Source: Mycolicibacterium komanii
GTDB taxonomy: Bacteria; Actinomycetota; Actinomycetes; Mycobacteriales; Mycobacteriaceae
Assembly (NCBI RefSeq): GCF_001050035.1
Contig: NZ_CVTA01000007.1
Location: forward strand, 1-64,000
Direction: 5' to 3'
DNA: 64,000 bases
Positions 1 to 9,682 of this stretch are shown one piece after another. Position 1 is the stretch's first letter. Each line of letters opens with the position of its first letter. A program made the translations under genes and the position numbers. Under the pieces are notes generated by a model, which saw only the letters and a list, made by a program, of their open reading frames with translations, did not search any database and had not been told where the DNA came from.

Positions 1-84
1 TCGCTGGTGATCGTTGTATCGGTCACCTTGCTGGTCTCGCTGTCCATCTACGGTTCCAACGGCAACTTCAACCTGTCCGGGTAG
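1..84 (+). CDS. YrbE (MlaE-type) permease, C-terminal end only
   Basis: Only the last 27 codons lie in the window. They encode a hydrophobic segment (SLVIVVSVTLLVSLSIYG) followed by a short polar tail and TAG. Its position eight bases before mceA matches the standard mycobacterial order yrbEA-yrbEB-mceA-F, so this is inferred to be the second YrbE permease (yrbEB), the inner-membrane channel subunit of the MCE lipid importer. The assignment rests mostly on context because so little sequence is visible. Confidence 0.75.
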   Translation, partial: SLVIVVSVTLLVSLSIYGSNGNFNLSG

Positions 85-91
85 TGGCACA

Positions 92-1312
92 TTGACGACG
101 AACCAGCAGACGCCGGCGCCCGCGCAGCCGCGTGAATACGCGAGACCGACAGCGGGGCTCGTCGCCGTACTCGCGATCGTTGCGGTAGTCGCCCTCGCCG
201 TCGCGCTGTTCCGGGGCGACTTCACCAAGACCGAACCGGTCACCGTCATCACCGACCGCGCCGGTCTGGTGATGAACCCCGACGCCAGGGTCAAGCTGCA
301 CGGTGCTCAAGTGGGCACGGTCCACTCGGTCGAACCCCTGCCCGACGGGCGTGCCGCGATCCACCTCGCCATGGACCCCTCGGCGATGGAGCTGATCCCG
401 GCCAACGTGCGCGTCGACATCGCGTCGTCGACGGTGTTCGGCGCGAAATCCGTTGCGCTGGTTCCACCTGCGAATCCGTCACCGGAGGGGCTGCGCGCGG
501 GCCAGGTGCTCGACACCGATCACGTCACCGTCGAGATCAACACCGTCTTCGAACAACTCGTGTCGGTGTTGAACCGCATCGACCCCGCCAAACTCAACGA
601 GACGCTCGGGGCGCTGGCCTCGGGTCTGAGCGGACGCGGCGAGAAGTTCGGGCAGACGCTGTCCGATCTGGATGCGATGCTCACGAAGATCGATCCCAGC
701 CTGGAGAATCTGAGCCACGACATCGCGGTCATGCCACAGGTTCTCGAGGCCTACGCAGACGCCAGCCCGGACCTGCTGGACATCGTCGACAACGCCACCA
801 GTATCAGCGACACGATCGTCGACAAGCAGCAGGACCTCGACACCTTGTTACTCAGCACGATCGGGTTGGCCGATATCGGCGACGAAGTGCTCGCCGGCAA
901 CCGCAAGGCGATCACCGACGTCGTCCACCTTCTGGTGCCGACGACCGACCTGACCAACCAGTACCACCCGGCGCTGAATTGCCTTCTGGCAGGTATGGTC
1001 CCGCTGGCCACCGCCGCACCCGCGCCGGTCCCCGGGGTGCTGCTGCTCGACTCCTTCGTGTTGGGCTCCGAACGCTACCGTTATCCTCAGAACCTGCCCA
1101 AGGTCGCGGCAAAGGGCGGGCCCCAGTGCGCGGGACTGCCCGACGTCGGTTACGAGGGGCGGGCACCTTACGTCGTCAGCGACATCGACGCGAGCCGCGC
1201 GCAGTACGGCAACCAGGGCATCCTGCTGAACTCCGATGCGCTCAAGCAGGCGCTGTTCGGCCCGATCGACGGTCCGCCCCGCAACACGTCGCAGATCGGA
1301 CAGCCGGGATGA
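92..1312 (+). CDS. mceA: MCE family protein MceA
   Basis: First of six MCE subunits that form the periplasm-spanning lipid conduit of a mycobacterial Mce importer. A TTG start (MTTNQQTPAP) is chosen because it follows the yrbE stop directly; upstream sequence in this frame overlaps that gene. The 406-aa product has one N-terminal membrane anchor (about residues 17-36), then the MCE domain with the pattern RAGLVMNPDARVKLHGAQVG, then a long helical region rich in Leu and Asp. It overlaps mceB by four bases (ATGA), so translation is probably coupled. The substrate and the number of this mce operon (mce1-mce6 type) cannot be told from sequence reading alone. Confidence 0.92.
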   Translation: MTTNQQTPAPAQPREYARPTAGLVAVLAIVAVVALAVALFRGDFTKTEPVTVITDRAGLVMNPDARVKLHGAQVGTVHSVEPLPDGRAAIHLAMDPSAMELIPANVRVDIASSTVFGAKSVALVPPANPSPEGLRAGQVLDTDHVTVEINTVFEQLVSVLNRIDPAKLNETLGALASGLSGRGEKFGQTLSDLDAMLTKIDPSLENLSHDIAVMPQVLEAYADASPDLLDIVDNATSISDTIVDKQQDLDTLLLSTIGLADIGDEVLAGNRKAITDVVHLLVPTTDLTNQYHPALNCLLAGMVPLATAAPAPVPGVLLLDSFVLGSERYRYPQNLPKVAAKGGPQCAGLPDVGYEGRAPYVVSDIDASRAQYGNQGILLNSDALKQALFGPIDGPPRNTSQIGQPG

Positions 1313-2331
1313 GCAGCGGCGGAACTGCGATCAAATTGAGCGTCTTCGGTGCGGTGATGCTGCTGTTGACCGCCGCGCTGTTTGCGATCTTCGGCCAGTA
1401 CCGCACCGGGTCCGCGCACGACTACTCCGCGGTGTTCACCGATGTCTCCGACCTCAAACCCGGTGATTCGGTGCGAGTTTCGGGCATCCGCGTCGGCACC
1501 GTCCACGACGTCTCCCTGCAGCCGGACAACACCGTCGTGGTCACCTTCGACGCCGCCTCCGACATCGTGCTCACCACCGGGACCAAAGCCGCGGTGCGCT
1601 ACCTCAACCTCGTCGGTGATCGCTACCTCGAACTCCTCGACGGCCCCGGCTCGACAAGGGTCGCCGGACCCGGCTCGCAGATCCCCGCCGACCGCACCGA
1701 GCCGGCCCTGGATCTCGATCTCCTTCTCGGCGGGCTGAAGCCCGTGATCCGCGGCCTGAACCCCGACGACGTCAACGCCTTGACCCGCTCCTTGATCCAG
1801 ATCCTGCAGGGCCAGGGCGGGAACCTCGAATCGCTGTTCGCCAAGACCGCGTCCTTCACCAACTCGATCGCCGACAACGGCGAGACCGTGCGGAATCTGA
1901 TCGACAACCTCAACGCGGTGCTGGCCACCATCGCCAAGGACGGGAACAAGTTCTCCGGCGCGGTGGACCGCCTCGAGAAGCTGATCACCGGCCTGGCCGC
2001 CGACCGCGACCCGATCGGGGAGGCGATCACCGCACTGCACAGCGGGACCGCCTCGCTCGCCGATCTGATGACCCAGGCACGGCCACCGCTGGCCGGTAGC
2101 GTCGACCAGCTCAACCGCGTCGCTCCGCTGCTCGAGAAGGACATACCGCTCCTCGACATCTCCCTGCAGAAGACGCCGCAGAACTACAAGAAGCTCGTGC
2201 GTCTCGGCGCGTACGGCAGCTTCCTGAACCAATACCTGTGCGGAATATCGGTCAGGGTCACCGACCTTCAGGGCCGCACCGCGCACTTCCCATGGATTCT
2301 GCAGAACAACGGAAGATGCGGTGAGCCCTGA
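1309..2331 (+). CDS. mceB: MCE family protein MceB
   Basis: A 340-aa MCE subunit. The ATG overlaps the mceA stop (ATGA). An N-terminal hydrophobic anchor (about residues 8-28) precedes an MCE domain with FTDVSDLKPGDSVRVSG and RVGTV, followed by a helical segment. The C-terminal motif FLNQYLCGISVRVTDLQG is typical of MceB proteins and helps separate this subunit from the others. It overlaps mceC by one base. Expected to assemble with the other five Mce proteins and the YrbE permeases at the cell envelope. Confidence 0.92.
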   Translation: MSSGGTAIKLSVFGAVMLLLTAALFAIFGQYRTGSAHDYSAVFTDVSDLKPGDSVRVSGIRVGTVHDVSLQPDNTVVVTFDAASDIVLTTGTKAAVRYLNLVGDRYLELLDGPGSTRVAGPGSQIPADRTEPALDLDLLLGGLKPVIRGLNPDDVNALTRSLIQILQGQGGNLESLFAKTASFTNSIADNGETVRNLIDNLNAVLATIAKDGNKFSGAVDRLEKLITGLAADRDPIGEAITALHSGTASLADLMTQARPPLAGSVDQLNRVAPLLEKDIPLLDISLQKTPQNYKKLVRLGAYGSFLNQYLCGISVRVTDLQGRTAHFPWILQNNGRCGEP

Positions 2332-3413
2332 TGCTGAAATACCGCGCCCCAGAGCTGATTCGAGCCGGATTCATCGGCGTTGTTCTGATCATCCTGATCA
2401 TCGCTGTGGGGCTGCAACCCGAGCGGCTGTGGTCGTGGGCGACCGCCGTCAGGTATCAGGCACTGTTCACCGAGGCCGGCGGTCTGACGCCGGGCAACGA
2501 CGTGAAGGTCTCCGGGATGACGGTCGGCTCGGTGTCCGAGGTTTCCCTGGACAAGGGCAAGGCCCTCGTGACGTTCACCGTCGACGGAAAGGTCCGCCTC
2601 GGATCACAGACCACGGCGCACATTCGCACCGGCACTCTGCTGGGGGAGCGCACGCTGGCCCTGGAACCGGCGGGCGATGACCGGGTGAAGCCGCTGTATG
2701 TCATTCCGGTTTCGCGGACCTCGTCGCCGTACTCACTGACCGAGGCGGTCAGCGAATTCACCGCGAACACGGCCGACACCGACACCGCATCGATCAACCA
2801 GGCCCTCGACACGCTCTCCGACACGATCGACCGGATCGCGCCCCAACTCGGACCGACCTTCGACGGGCTGAGCCGGCTGTCGCGCTCACTGAACGGACGC
2901 GACGAGTCGCTGGGCCGACTGCTCAAGAGTGCCGCCGACGTCACCGGCGTGCTGTCCGAGCGCAGCGAGCAACTGAACACCTTGATCCTCAACGCCAACG
3001 ACCTGATGGGTGTTCTCGAGACCCGCCGGTACGCCATCGTCAGCCTGCTCGCCAACACCTCGGTGGTCGCCCAACAGTTGACGGGTCTGGTGCACGACAA
3101 CGAACAGGAATTGGCGCCGACGCTGCAGAAGCTCAATGCGGTCTACGAGATGCTCGAGCGCAACCGCGACAACATCGCCAAGGCGCTCTCCGGACTGGCG
3201 AAATATCAAGTCACCCAGGGCGAGGCGGTCAACAACGGGTTCTACTACAACGCGTTCGTCGGCAACCTGCTTCCCGCGCAGTCGCTGCAGCCTTTCCTCG
3301 ACTATGCGCTGGGCTATCGCCGCGGCGTGAACGCCGGACAGCCGCCGGACAACGCGGGGCCCCGCGCCGAATTTCCCTTCCCGTACAACGGCATTCCGGG
3401 AGGGTCACGATGA
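2331..3413 (+). CDS. mceC: MCE family protein MceC
   Basis: A 360-aa MCE subunit whose ATG shares one base with the mceB stop. One N-terminal membrane span (about residues 12-30) is followed by the MCE domain (FTEAGGLTPGNDVKVSGM, then TVGSVSEVSL) and a helical region with repeated Leu/Asn spacing. The C-terminus is shorter and less proline-rich than in many MceC proteins. Overlaps mceD by four bases. Identification is by position in the operon and the MCE domain. Confidence 0.9.
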   Translation: MLKYRAPELIRAGFIGVVLIILIIAVGLQPERLWSWATAVRYQALFTEAGGLTPGNDVKVSGMTVGSVSEVSLDKGKALVTFTVDGKVRLGSQTTAHIRTGTLLGERTLALEPAGDDRVKPLYVIPVSRTSSPYSLTEAVSEFTANTADTDTASINQALDTLSDTIDRIAPQLGPTFDGLSRLSRSLNGRDESLGRLLKSAADVTGVLSERSEQLNTLILNANDLMGVLETRRYAIVSLLANTSVVAQQLTGLVHDNEQELAPTLQKLNAVYEMLERNRDNIAKALSGLAKYQVTQGEAVNNGFYYNAFVGNLLPAQSLQPFLDYALGYRRGVNAGQPPDNAGPRAEFPFPYNGIPGGSR

Positions 3414-4858
3414 TCGGCCGCAAACCGCTGTCGACCGCGCTGCTGGTGGTCCTGGTGGCCCTGCTCGTCGGTGGAACCGCGGTGGTGATCCGCCAGTCGT
3501 TCTTCGGCCCCCGAACCATCACCGCGTACTTCACCTCCGCCACCGCGATCTACCCCGGCGACGAGGTGCGCGTCGCGGGAGTGCGGGTCGGCACGATCAA
3601 AGCGATCGAGCCCGACGGAGCCCTGGCCCGCATGCGGCTGTCCGTCGACCGTGACGTGCCGATCCCCGCCGACGCCAAAGCGGTCATCGTCGCGCAGAAC
3701 CTGGTGTCCGCGCGTTACGTTCAGCTTGCCCCCGCCTACGAGACCAGCGGCCCGACACTTCCCGACAACGCCGTCATCGGCGTCGACCGGACCGCGGTGC
3801 CCGTGGAGTGGGACGAGGTCAAGGACCAACTGACCCGGCTCGCGACTGATCTCGGTCCCAGCGGCGACATCTCAACGACGTCGATCAGCCGCTTCATCGA
3901 CAGCGCGGCCAACGCCATGAACGGGAACGGCGACAAATTCCGCGAGACCATCACCCAGCTGGCACAGGTCGGCCGAATCCTCGCCGACGGCAGCGGCGAC
4001 ATCGTCGACGTCATCGTGAACCTCCAGACCTTCGTCAACGCACTGCGCGACAGCAACGCCCAGATCGTGCAGTTCCAGGACCGCCTCGCCACGGTGAGCA
4101 GCGTGATCGATTCGAGCAGGTCCGATCTCGACGCCGCACTCACGTATCTCGCCGAAGCCGTCGGCGAGGTGCAGCGGTTCATCGCGGGCAGCAGAGATCA
4201 GACCGCCGAACAGATCCAGCGCCTCGGCGCCGTCACCCAGAACCTCGCCGACAACCGACTGACCCTGGAGAACGTGCTCCACGTCGCGCCCAACGCCATC
4301 GGCAACGGATACAACATCTACAACCCCGACACAGGCACCATGATCGGCGGCTTCGCGTTGGCGAACTTCGCCAACCCGGTGCAGCTGGTGTGCTCGTCGA
4401 TCGCCGCGGTGAAGAACGCCACGGCGCCCGAGGCGTCGAAGGCGTGCGCGGAATACCTCGGTCCCGCACTGCGATTGCTGAATTTCAACTATCTGCCGAT
4501 GCCGTTCAACGCCTATCTGCAGAAGTCGCCGAGCCCGGGCAATCTGATCTATTCGGATCCCGCGCTGGCGCCCGGGGGAGCCGGCGGGGCTCCGCAGCCT
4601 CCGGAGGCCCCACCGGCGGTGTCGGCATACACCGGCGCTGGTGACGTGCCGCCGCCGGCGGGGTGGACCACCGCGGCCGGCCCGCCCGGCGCCTACGCCC
4701 CGAACGGATTACCGGCCGCACCGCACCCCGCCCTGTTCCCGGGTGCACCGATCCCGCCGGGCCCACCCACGACGGTCTCGCAGCCCACGACGCTCGAAGA
4801 CATGTTGCTGCCCGCCGAGGCACCGGCGCCACCGGCAACCCCGATGGGGCCGTCATGA
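3410..4858 (+). CDS. mceD: MCE family protein MceD
   Basis: A 482-aa MCE subunit, ATGA-coupled to mceC. It has an N-terminal anchor (about residues 9-25), an MCE domain (YFTSATAIYPGDEVRVAGV), a long helical region, a conserved segment ending in YLGPALRLLNFNYLPMPF, and then about 95 residues very rich in Pro, Ala and Gly. The Pro/Ala tail is characteristic of MceD in mycobacteria and is thought to extend through or interact with the cell wall. Overlaps mceE by four bases. Confidence 0.92.
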   Translation: MIGRKPLSTALLVVLVALLVGGTAVVIRQSFFGPRTITAYFTSATAIYPGDEVRVAGVRVGTIKAIEPDGALARMRLSVDRDVPIPADAKAVIVAQNLVSARYVQLAPAYETSGPTLPDNAVIGVDRTAVPVEWDEVKDQLTRLATDLGPSGDISTTSISRFIDSAANAMNGNGDKFRETITQLAQVGRILADGSGDIVDVIVNLQTFVNALRDSNAQIVQFQDRLATVSSVIDSSRSDLDAALTYLAEAVGEVQRFIAGSRDQTAEQIQRLGAVTQNLADNRLTLENVLHVAPNAIGNGYNIYNPDTGTMIGGFALANFANPVQLVCSSIAAVKNATAPEASKACAEYLGPALRLLNFNYLPMPFNAYLQKSPSPGNLIYSDPALAPGGAGGAPQPPEAPPAVSAYTGAGDVPPPAGWTTAAGPPGAYAPNGLPAAPHPALFPGAPIPPGPPTTVSQPTTLEDMLLPAEAPAPPATPMGPS

Positions 4859-6102
4859 CGCGCACCCGCTCGATCCGTCGCCTCGTCGTCATGGCGTGCT
4901 GCGTCGCCCTTGCGATGACCGGGTGCACATTCGAGGGCGTGAACTCGCTGCCGCTGCCGGGCACGGTGGGTCGGGGTGAGGGCGCCGCCGTGTATCACAT
5001 CCAGGTTGCCAATGTCGGCTCCCTGGAACCCAATTCACCGGTCATGCTGGGCGATGTCGTCGTCGGCAGTATCGGCAGGATGAAGGTGACGAACTGGCAT
5101 GCCGACATCGAGGTGTCGGTGCGGCCCGACGTCGTGATACCCGCGAACGCGGTGGCGACCGTGGGGCAGACCAGCCTCCTGGGCTCGATGCACCTGGCGC
5201 TCGACCCGCCTCTGGGGCAGGCGCCCAGCGGCGCACTGGAACCCGGGTCGACCATCGGACTGGACAGGTCGTCGACGTACCCGTCCACCGAACAGACGCT
5301 GTCCTCGCTGTCGGTCGTGGTCAACGGCGGCGGCCTCGGGCAGATGGGTGACATCGTCCGCGAGTTCAACGCCGCGCTGAGCGGACGCGAAGACCAGATC
5401 CGGGACTTGCTGGTCCGCCTGAACGATTTCATCGGGATGCTCGACACCCAACGCGACGACATCAACGCCTCCATCATCGCGATGGACCGGATGTCGAGCA
5501 CGTTCGCCGCCGAACGGGACATCATCACCGCTGGGCTGCAACGCATTCCGCCCGCCCTCGATGTGCTGATCAAGGAACGCCCCCGCATCACCGAGGCGCT
5601 CGAGCGCCTGGGTCGGTTCAGCGACACGGCCACCGGACTGATCAACGACACGAAAGACGACATCGTGCGCAACCTCGCCAACCTCGAACCGACGTTGCGC
5701 GCGCTCGCCGACGTCGGCCCGAACCTGGGCACCGTCCTGGCCTACGCGCCGACGTTCCCCTACACGCAGAGCTTCATCGACCGTGCGATCCGCGGCGACT
5801 ACATGAACCAGTTCATCATTTTCGACTTCACCATTCCGCGGCTCAAGCGGGGGTTGTTCCTCGGCACCCGCTGGGGGCAGGAGGGCGCGCCGATGGTGCC
5901 CGCGCCGGGCGATCCCTGGTATCTGACCTACACCCTGGACCCGTTGAACGCGCCGATCACGCCAGCGCCCACCGATATCGCCGAGCCGCCGCCGCTGGTC
6001 GAAAACGTCGACGGCTCAGACGATTCGGCCGCAGTTGTCGTCGACCATGGTTCCGGTCTCGCGGCAGACGGCGCGGCGGTCGCCGGGGGAGGTGGCAACT
6101 GA
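4855..6102 (+). CDS. mceE: MCE family lipoprotein MceE (LprK-like)
   Basis: A 415-aa lipoprotein subunit of the importer. The ATG overlapping the mceD stop is chosen because it places a classical signal peptide and lipobox (LAMTGC, lipidated Cys24) at the N-terminus; longer in-frame starts would lie inside mceD. The MCE domain follows (LEPNSPVMLGDVVVGSIG). A helical region and an acidic tail complete the protein. The single lipoprotein in mce operons is always the fifth gene, which matches. Overlaps mceF by one base. Confidence 0.93.
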   Translation: MTRTRSIRRLVVMACCVALAMTGCTFEGVNSLPLPGTVGRGEGAAVYHIQVANVGSLEPNSPVMLGDVVVGSIGRMKVTNWHADIEVSVRPDVVIPANAVATVGQTSLLGSMHLALDPPLGQAPSGALEPGSTIGLDRSSTYPSTEQTLSSLSVVVNGGGLGQMGDIVREFNAALSGREDQIRDLLVRLNDFIGMLDTQRDDINASIIAMDRMSSTFAAERDIITAGLQRIPPALDVLIKERPRITEALERLGRFSDTATGLINDTKDDIVRNLANLEPTLRALADVGPNLGTVLAYAPTFPYTQSFIDRAIRGDYMNQFIIFDFTIPRLKRGLFLGTRWGQEGAPMVPAPGDPWYLTYTLDPLNAPITPAPTDIAEPPPLVENVDGSDDSAAVVVDHGSGLAADGAAVAGGGGN

Positions 6103-7637
6103 TGTTGACGCGCTTCGTCCGCAATCAGCTCATCGTCTTCACCATCGCCTCGGTGATCGGGATCGCGCTGATGGTGTTCGGCTACATGCAGGTGCCGACA
6201 CTGCTGGGCATCGGCCGCATCACGGTGCAGCTCGAACTGCCCGGCACCGGAGGCCTTTACCGGTTCTCGAACGTGACCTATCGCGGTGTCCAGATGGGCA
6301 AGGTCCTCGACGTGCGCGCCACCCGCGAGGGCGCCGTCGCAACGCTGTCGCTGAACACCTCACCGAAGGTTCCGGCCGACACCCGAGCCGCTGTGCGCAG
6401 CGTGTCCGCGGTCGGCGAACAGTACGTCGACCTGGTGCCCGATGACACGAACGGACCGTTCCTGCAGGACGGCTCGGTGATCCCCCGGGAGAAGACCTCG
6501 GTACCGCAAGCCGTCGGCCCGATGCTCGATCAGGTCAGCGCCCTGATCGACAGCATCCCGAAGGACAAGATCAGCGGGCTGCTCGACGAATCGTTCAAGG
6601 CATTCGACGGGGCCGGATACGACTTCGGTTCACTGATCGACTCGTCGGCGAAGATCGTCGGTGACGGCAACGCGATCGCCGACAAGACACGGGCGTTGAT
6701 CGACGACAGCCGTCCGCTGCTGGACGGCCAGGCGCAATCGGCCGACGCCATCCGCGGCTGGGCGCGCAGCGTGGCAGGTATCACCGGTCAACTCGAGGCC
6801 GATGATGCGCAGATGCGCACCATCCTGGAGGTCGGTCCCGGCGCGGCGGACGAGGCCTCGCGGTTGTTCAACGACATCAAGGCGACCCTGCCCGTCCTGT
6901 TGGCCAACCTGACGTCCGTCGGCGAGGTCGGCGTGACGTATCATGCTGCGCTGGAACAACTTCTGGTGCTGTTCCCTCCGTACGTGGCGGCCACGCAGAC
7001 CGTCGGCGTCGCGCGCAACAATCCCACCGGCATGGCGATGGGGGATTTCACGCTGGTGATCAGCGACCCGCCCGCGTGCACGGTCGGATTCCTGCCGCCG
7101 AACCAGTGGCGCTCACCAGAGGACGAGACGATCGTCGACACGCCCGACGGCCTGTACTGCAAACTGCCGCAGGATTCGCCCATCGGGGTGCGCGGGGCGC
7201 GTAACTATCCGTGTCTGGCGCAGCCGGACAAGCGCGCGCCGACCGTCGAAATGTGTCAGAGCGACAAGCCGTTCGAACCGCTGGCAATGCGTCAACACCC
7301 GCTGGGCCCGTACCCGATCGATCCGGGCCTGATCGCCCAGGGTGTCGCGCCCGACGACCGGGTCGACTTCGACGAGCGGATCTACGGTCCGGTGCAGGGC
7401 ACGCCGATGCCGCCCGCCCAACCGGGCGAAGCTGCGTCGCCACCGTCCGACGGTTCAGGCCCCGCCGCCGCCCCGAGTTCCTCGCACTCCGGTGGCGGGC
7501 CATCCGTCGCCTTCGCCCCCTACGATCCGCAGACGGGTCAGTACGCGACGCCGGACGGACAGGTGTTCCGGCAAGCCGATCTGGTGGCGCCCGCCGGTGC
7601 GCGGAAGTGGCAGGACCTCTTGGTCCCGAACGGGTGA
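6102..7637 (+). CDS. mceF: MCE family protein MceF
   Basis: Last subunit of the operon, 511 aa. It has an N-terminal membrane span (about residues 11-29) and an MCE domain (GLYRFSNVTYRGVQMGKV). The C-terminal third is rich in Pro and Ser and ends with the conserved MceF pattern YDPQTGQYATPDGQVFRQ. There are no mce-associated (mas) genes downstream; the next gene is on the opposite strand four bases later, so the operon ends here. Confidence 0.92.
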   Translation: MLTRFVRNQLIVFTIASVIGIALMVFGYMQVPTLLGIGRITVQLELPGTGGLYRFSNVTYRGVQMGKVLDVRATREGAVATLSLNTSPKVPADTRAAVRSVSAVGEQYVDLVPDDTNGPFLQDGSVIPREKTSVPQAVGPMLDQVSALIDSIPKDKISGLLDESFKAFDGAGYDFGSLIDSSAKIVGDGNAIADKTRALIDDSRPLLDGQAQSADAIRGWARSVAGITGQLEADDAQMRTILEVGPGAADEASRLFNDIKATLPVLLANLTSVGEVGVTYHAALEQLLVLFPPYVAATQTVGVARNNPTGMAMGDFTLVISDPPACTVGFLPPNQWRSPEDETIVDTPDGLYCKLPQDSPIGVRGARNYPCLAQPDKRAPTVEMCQSDKPFEPLAMRQHPLGPYPIDPGLIAQGVAPDDRVDFDERIYGPVQGTPMPPAQPGEAASPPSDGSGPAAAPSSSHSGGGPSVAFAPYDPQTGQYATPDGQVFRQADLVAPAGARKWQDLLVPNG

Positions 7638-7641
7638 AACG

Positions 7642-8154
7642 TCAGCCGTCGTTCTTGACGAGCTTGAACGGCATGTTGATGAAGACCGCCTTGCTGACGC
7701 CGCACGCGCCGCTGGGGCCGGTGGTCTGGTCTTCGCCCGCCAGCGTCGTCGATGCGGGGTCGGTCAGGCTGCCGTCCTCGTTCACGGGGACGAACCGGAA
7801 CACCTGGAGACCGGGGGCCGCCGTGCCGTCGGGACACGGAATCCAGTCCTCCACCGTGTGCTTGACGTACCAGACGCCACCGGTCTTGTAGATCGGCGCG
7901 GTCCAGCCGAAGTCGCTGACGACCGTGCCCGTGCACTCGGTCGGATAGCTGCACGTCGTGGTGATGGTCCAGGTGCTGCGCAGGCTGGCCTCGTCGCGGA
8001 ACTTGTCGTTGGTCTTGGCGTATTCGCCGTTCGAGGTGGCGGTGTAGCGGCCGTTGAGGCCCCACTCGTTGTCGGTGGCCTGGGCGCCGCCGGCCAACCC
8101 GACGCCCGTCACGACGACAGCGACGACACCTACCGCGACACCGGTCATCCGCAT
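7642..8154 (-). CDS. Small secreted protein, unknown function
   Basis: A 170-aa predicted exported protein. The ATG at 8154 is preferred over a GTG five codons upstream because an AAGGAG sequence lies six bases before it and overlaps the upstream codons. Residues 1-27 form a signal peptide ending near GGAQA. The mature part has four or more Cys, suggesting disulfides, and no recognised catalytic motif. It is divergent from another small secreted protein that shares a loose Gly/Tyr/Trp/Cys pattern, so the two may be distant paralogues. Convergent with mceF, four bases between stops. Function not recognised. Confidence 0.8.
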   Translation of the reverse strand: MRMTGVAVGVVAVVVTGVGLAGGAQATDNEWGLNGRYTATSNGEYAKTNDKFRDEASLRSTWTITTTCSYPTECTGTVVSDFGWTAPIYKTGGVWYVKHTVEDWIPCPDGTAAPGLQVFRFVPVNEDGSLTDPASTTLAGEDQTTGPSGACGVSKAVFINMPFKLVKNDG

Positions 8155-8302
8155 CGCCGTCTCCTTCACCGATCGTGACGAACGATCAACCTAGGCCGGT
8201 TCCGGCGCCGAGGACGATCCGCGTCCGCTCAGTGGAACAGGGGATCCCGCTGAGCGGCACCACCGCCGTCGGTCGTCGTCGCCATGACGTATCAAGGACA
8301 CC

Positions 8303-8758
8303 GTGCCTGTCCGACAGCGTTCCGCGGCCTCCGCGGTGGTCGGTGTGACGCTGGCCGTCGCGGCGTTGTTCGCCCCGGGGCCCGCCCGCGCCGAGACCGT
8401 CTACGGCAACTTCAATCTGGTGATCGACGGGCGCTACGACTTCCACACCTGGCTGTGGGCCATCTCGCGCTGCACCGGCGACTGCGTGCACGTTCAAGCG
8501 ACCCCGCAGCCCATCGCGAAGGCGTTCGCCTACAGCGGTGACGCGCACCTCGCCGATGGCCGATACACCTTGACCGTGGACGTCCCGGACGGACTGCGGT
8601 GCGGCAACGTCTACTACGGTCCGGTGATCCCGACCCGCGACGTCTATTCGTGGGATGCGGCGACGCGGTCGGGCACCCTCGAATCGTCGTTCGCGACCGG
8701 CTGCGACGGTGCACCGGGCGGGACCTTCACCTACCCGTTCAGCCTCGCCCGTCTGTAG
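8303..8758 (+). CDS. Small secreted protein, unknown function
   Basis: A 151-aa exported protein starting at GTG with AAGGA seven bases upstream. Residues 1-31 form a signal peptide ending in ARA. The mature domain (ETVYGNFNLVIDGRYDF onward) has about four Cys and a beta-rich composition, with no enzyme motif recognised. It is divergently arranged with the 170-aa secreted protein across a 148-base spacer. The general size and Cys pattern match small secreted proteins common in mycobacteria; no function can be assigned. Confidence 0.8.
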   Translation: MPVRQRSAASAVVGVTLAVAALFAPGPARAETVYGNFNLVIDGRYDFHTWLWAISRCTGDCVHVQATPQPIAKAFAYSGDAHLADGRYTLTVDVPDGLRCGNVYYGPVIPTRDVYSWDAATRSGTLESSFATGCDGAPGGTFTYPFSLARL

Positions 8759-8765
8759 CCTGCGG

Positions 8766-8782
8766 CCACGGAAATCCCGTGG
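8766..8782 (+). terminator. Short hairpin after secreted-protein gene
   Basis: CCACGG-AAATC-CCGTGG forms a perfect 6-bp stem and 5-base loop seven bases after the stop codon. There is no T tract, so it would be an I-shaped mycobacterial-type terminator at best. It could also be incidental. Confidence 0.3.
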
Positions 8783-8815
8783 ACGCGACCGGTCGGCATC
8801 CCGTTCAATGCAGTA

Positions 8816-9682
8816 ATGGTGGGCCACGCACGCACCGGCGCGTTGATGGCGGTCGCGTCGATGCTGTGCGTGCAGACCGGCGCGGCGATCGCCGTCACGC
8901 TGATCGACCGCATCGGTGCCGAAGGAGCGGCGTGGCTGCGCCTGGCCTGGGCGGGTGTGCTCATGCTCCTGATCGTCCGGCCGCGTCCGAAGGCCTTCAC
9001 CTGGGCGAGCTTTCGGATGTGTGTGGTGCTCGGAGTGGTGACCGCGGGCATCACCCTGCTCTTCATGGCCGCGCTGGCCCGCATCCCGTTGGGCACCGCC
9101 AGCGCGATCGAATTCCTCGGCCCGTTGGGTGTGGCGGTAGTGCACGGTACGGGGCGCGGTCGCGTGCTGTGGCCGGGCTTCGCCGCCGTTGGGGTTCTCC
9201 TGCTCACGCAGCCGTGGGCGGGGCACGTCGACGGTGTCGGCGTGTTGTTCGCGCTGGCCTCCGCGGTCTGCTGGGCCGGCTACATCCTGCTGACCCAGCG
9301 GGTCGGGGACGAGGTGTCGGGCATGAACGGGCTCGCCGTGTCGATGCCGGTCGCGGGCATCGTGGCCACACTCGCCGTAGGGCACCTGGTGTTGCCGCGG
9401 CTCTCGGTCGACATCCTGTTGATCGGGATCGGCCTGGCGATCCTGCTGCCCGTCGTGCCGTTCGCATTGGAGTTGCTGGCGTTGCGACGGCTCACGACCG
9501 CGGCGTTCGGCACGCTGATGGCGCTCGAGCCGGGCTTCGCGATGATCGTCGGCCTCGTCATCCTGCGTCAGGTGCCCGGGGCGCTCGGCGTGCTCGGCAT
9601 GTGCTTCGTCGTGGCCGCCGGGATGGGTGCCGCCCGCAGCGGCGCGCGCCAGCCCGCGGTGCCCGCCGAGGTCGGCGTGTAG
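8816..9682 (+). CDS. EamA/RhtA-like inner-membrane exporter
   Basis: A 288-aa polytopic protein with about ten hydrophobic segments, in two EamA repeats (roughly residues 8-135 and 145-280). The sequence [19 protein letters not shown] resembles the RhtA/YdcZ branch that exports homoserine, threonine or other small metabolites. The substrate is not predictable from the sequence. It stands alone, convergent with and touching the potC gene (stops adjacent). Confidence 0.85.
   Translation: MVGHARTGALMAVASMLCVQTGAAIAVTLIDRIGAEGAAWLRLAWAGVLMLLIVRPRPKAFTWASFRMCVVLGVVTAGITLLFMAALARIPLGTASAIEFLGPLGVAVVHGTGRGRVLWPGFAAVGVLLLTQPWAGHVDGVGVLFALASAVCWAGYILLTQRVGDEVSGMNGLAVSMPVAGIVATLAVGHLVLPRLSVDILLIGIGLAILLPVVPFALELLALRRLTTAAFGTLMALEPGFAMIVGLVILRQVPGALGVLGMCFVVAAGMGAARSGARQPAVPAEVGV

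Noticed and set aside
1168..2286. Long minus-strand open frame opposite mceB
   Set aside because: Arg/Val-rich composition and no start or domain signals; it lies fully antisense to a confident MCE gene and is a GC-driven shadow.
8186..9385. 399-codon minus-strand frame opposite the EamA gene
   Set aside because: Repetitive Arg/His composition without recognisable domains, antisense to a clear membrane protein gene.
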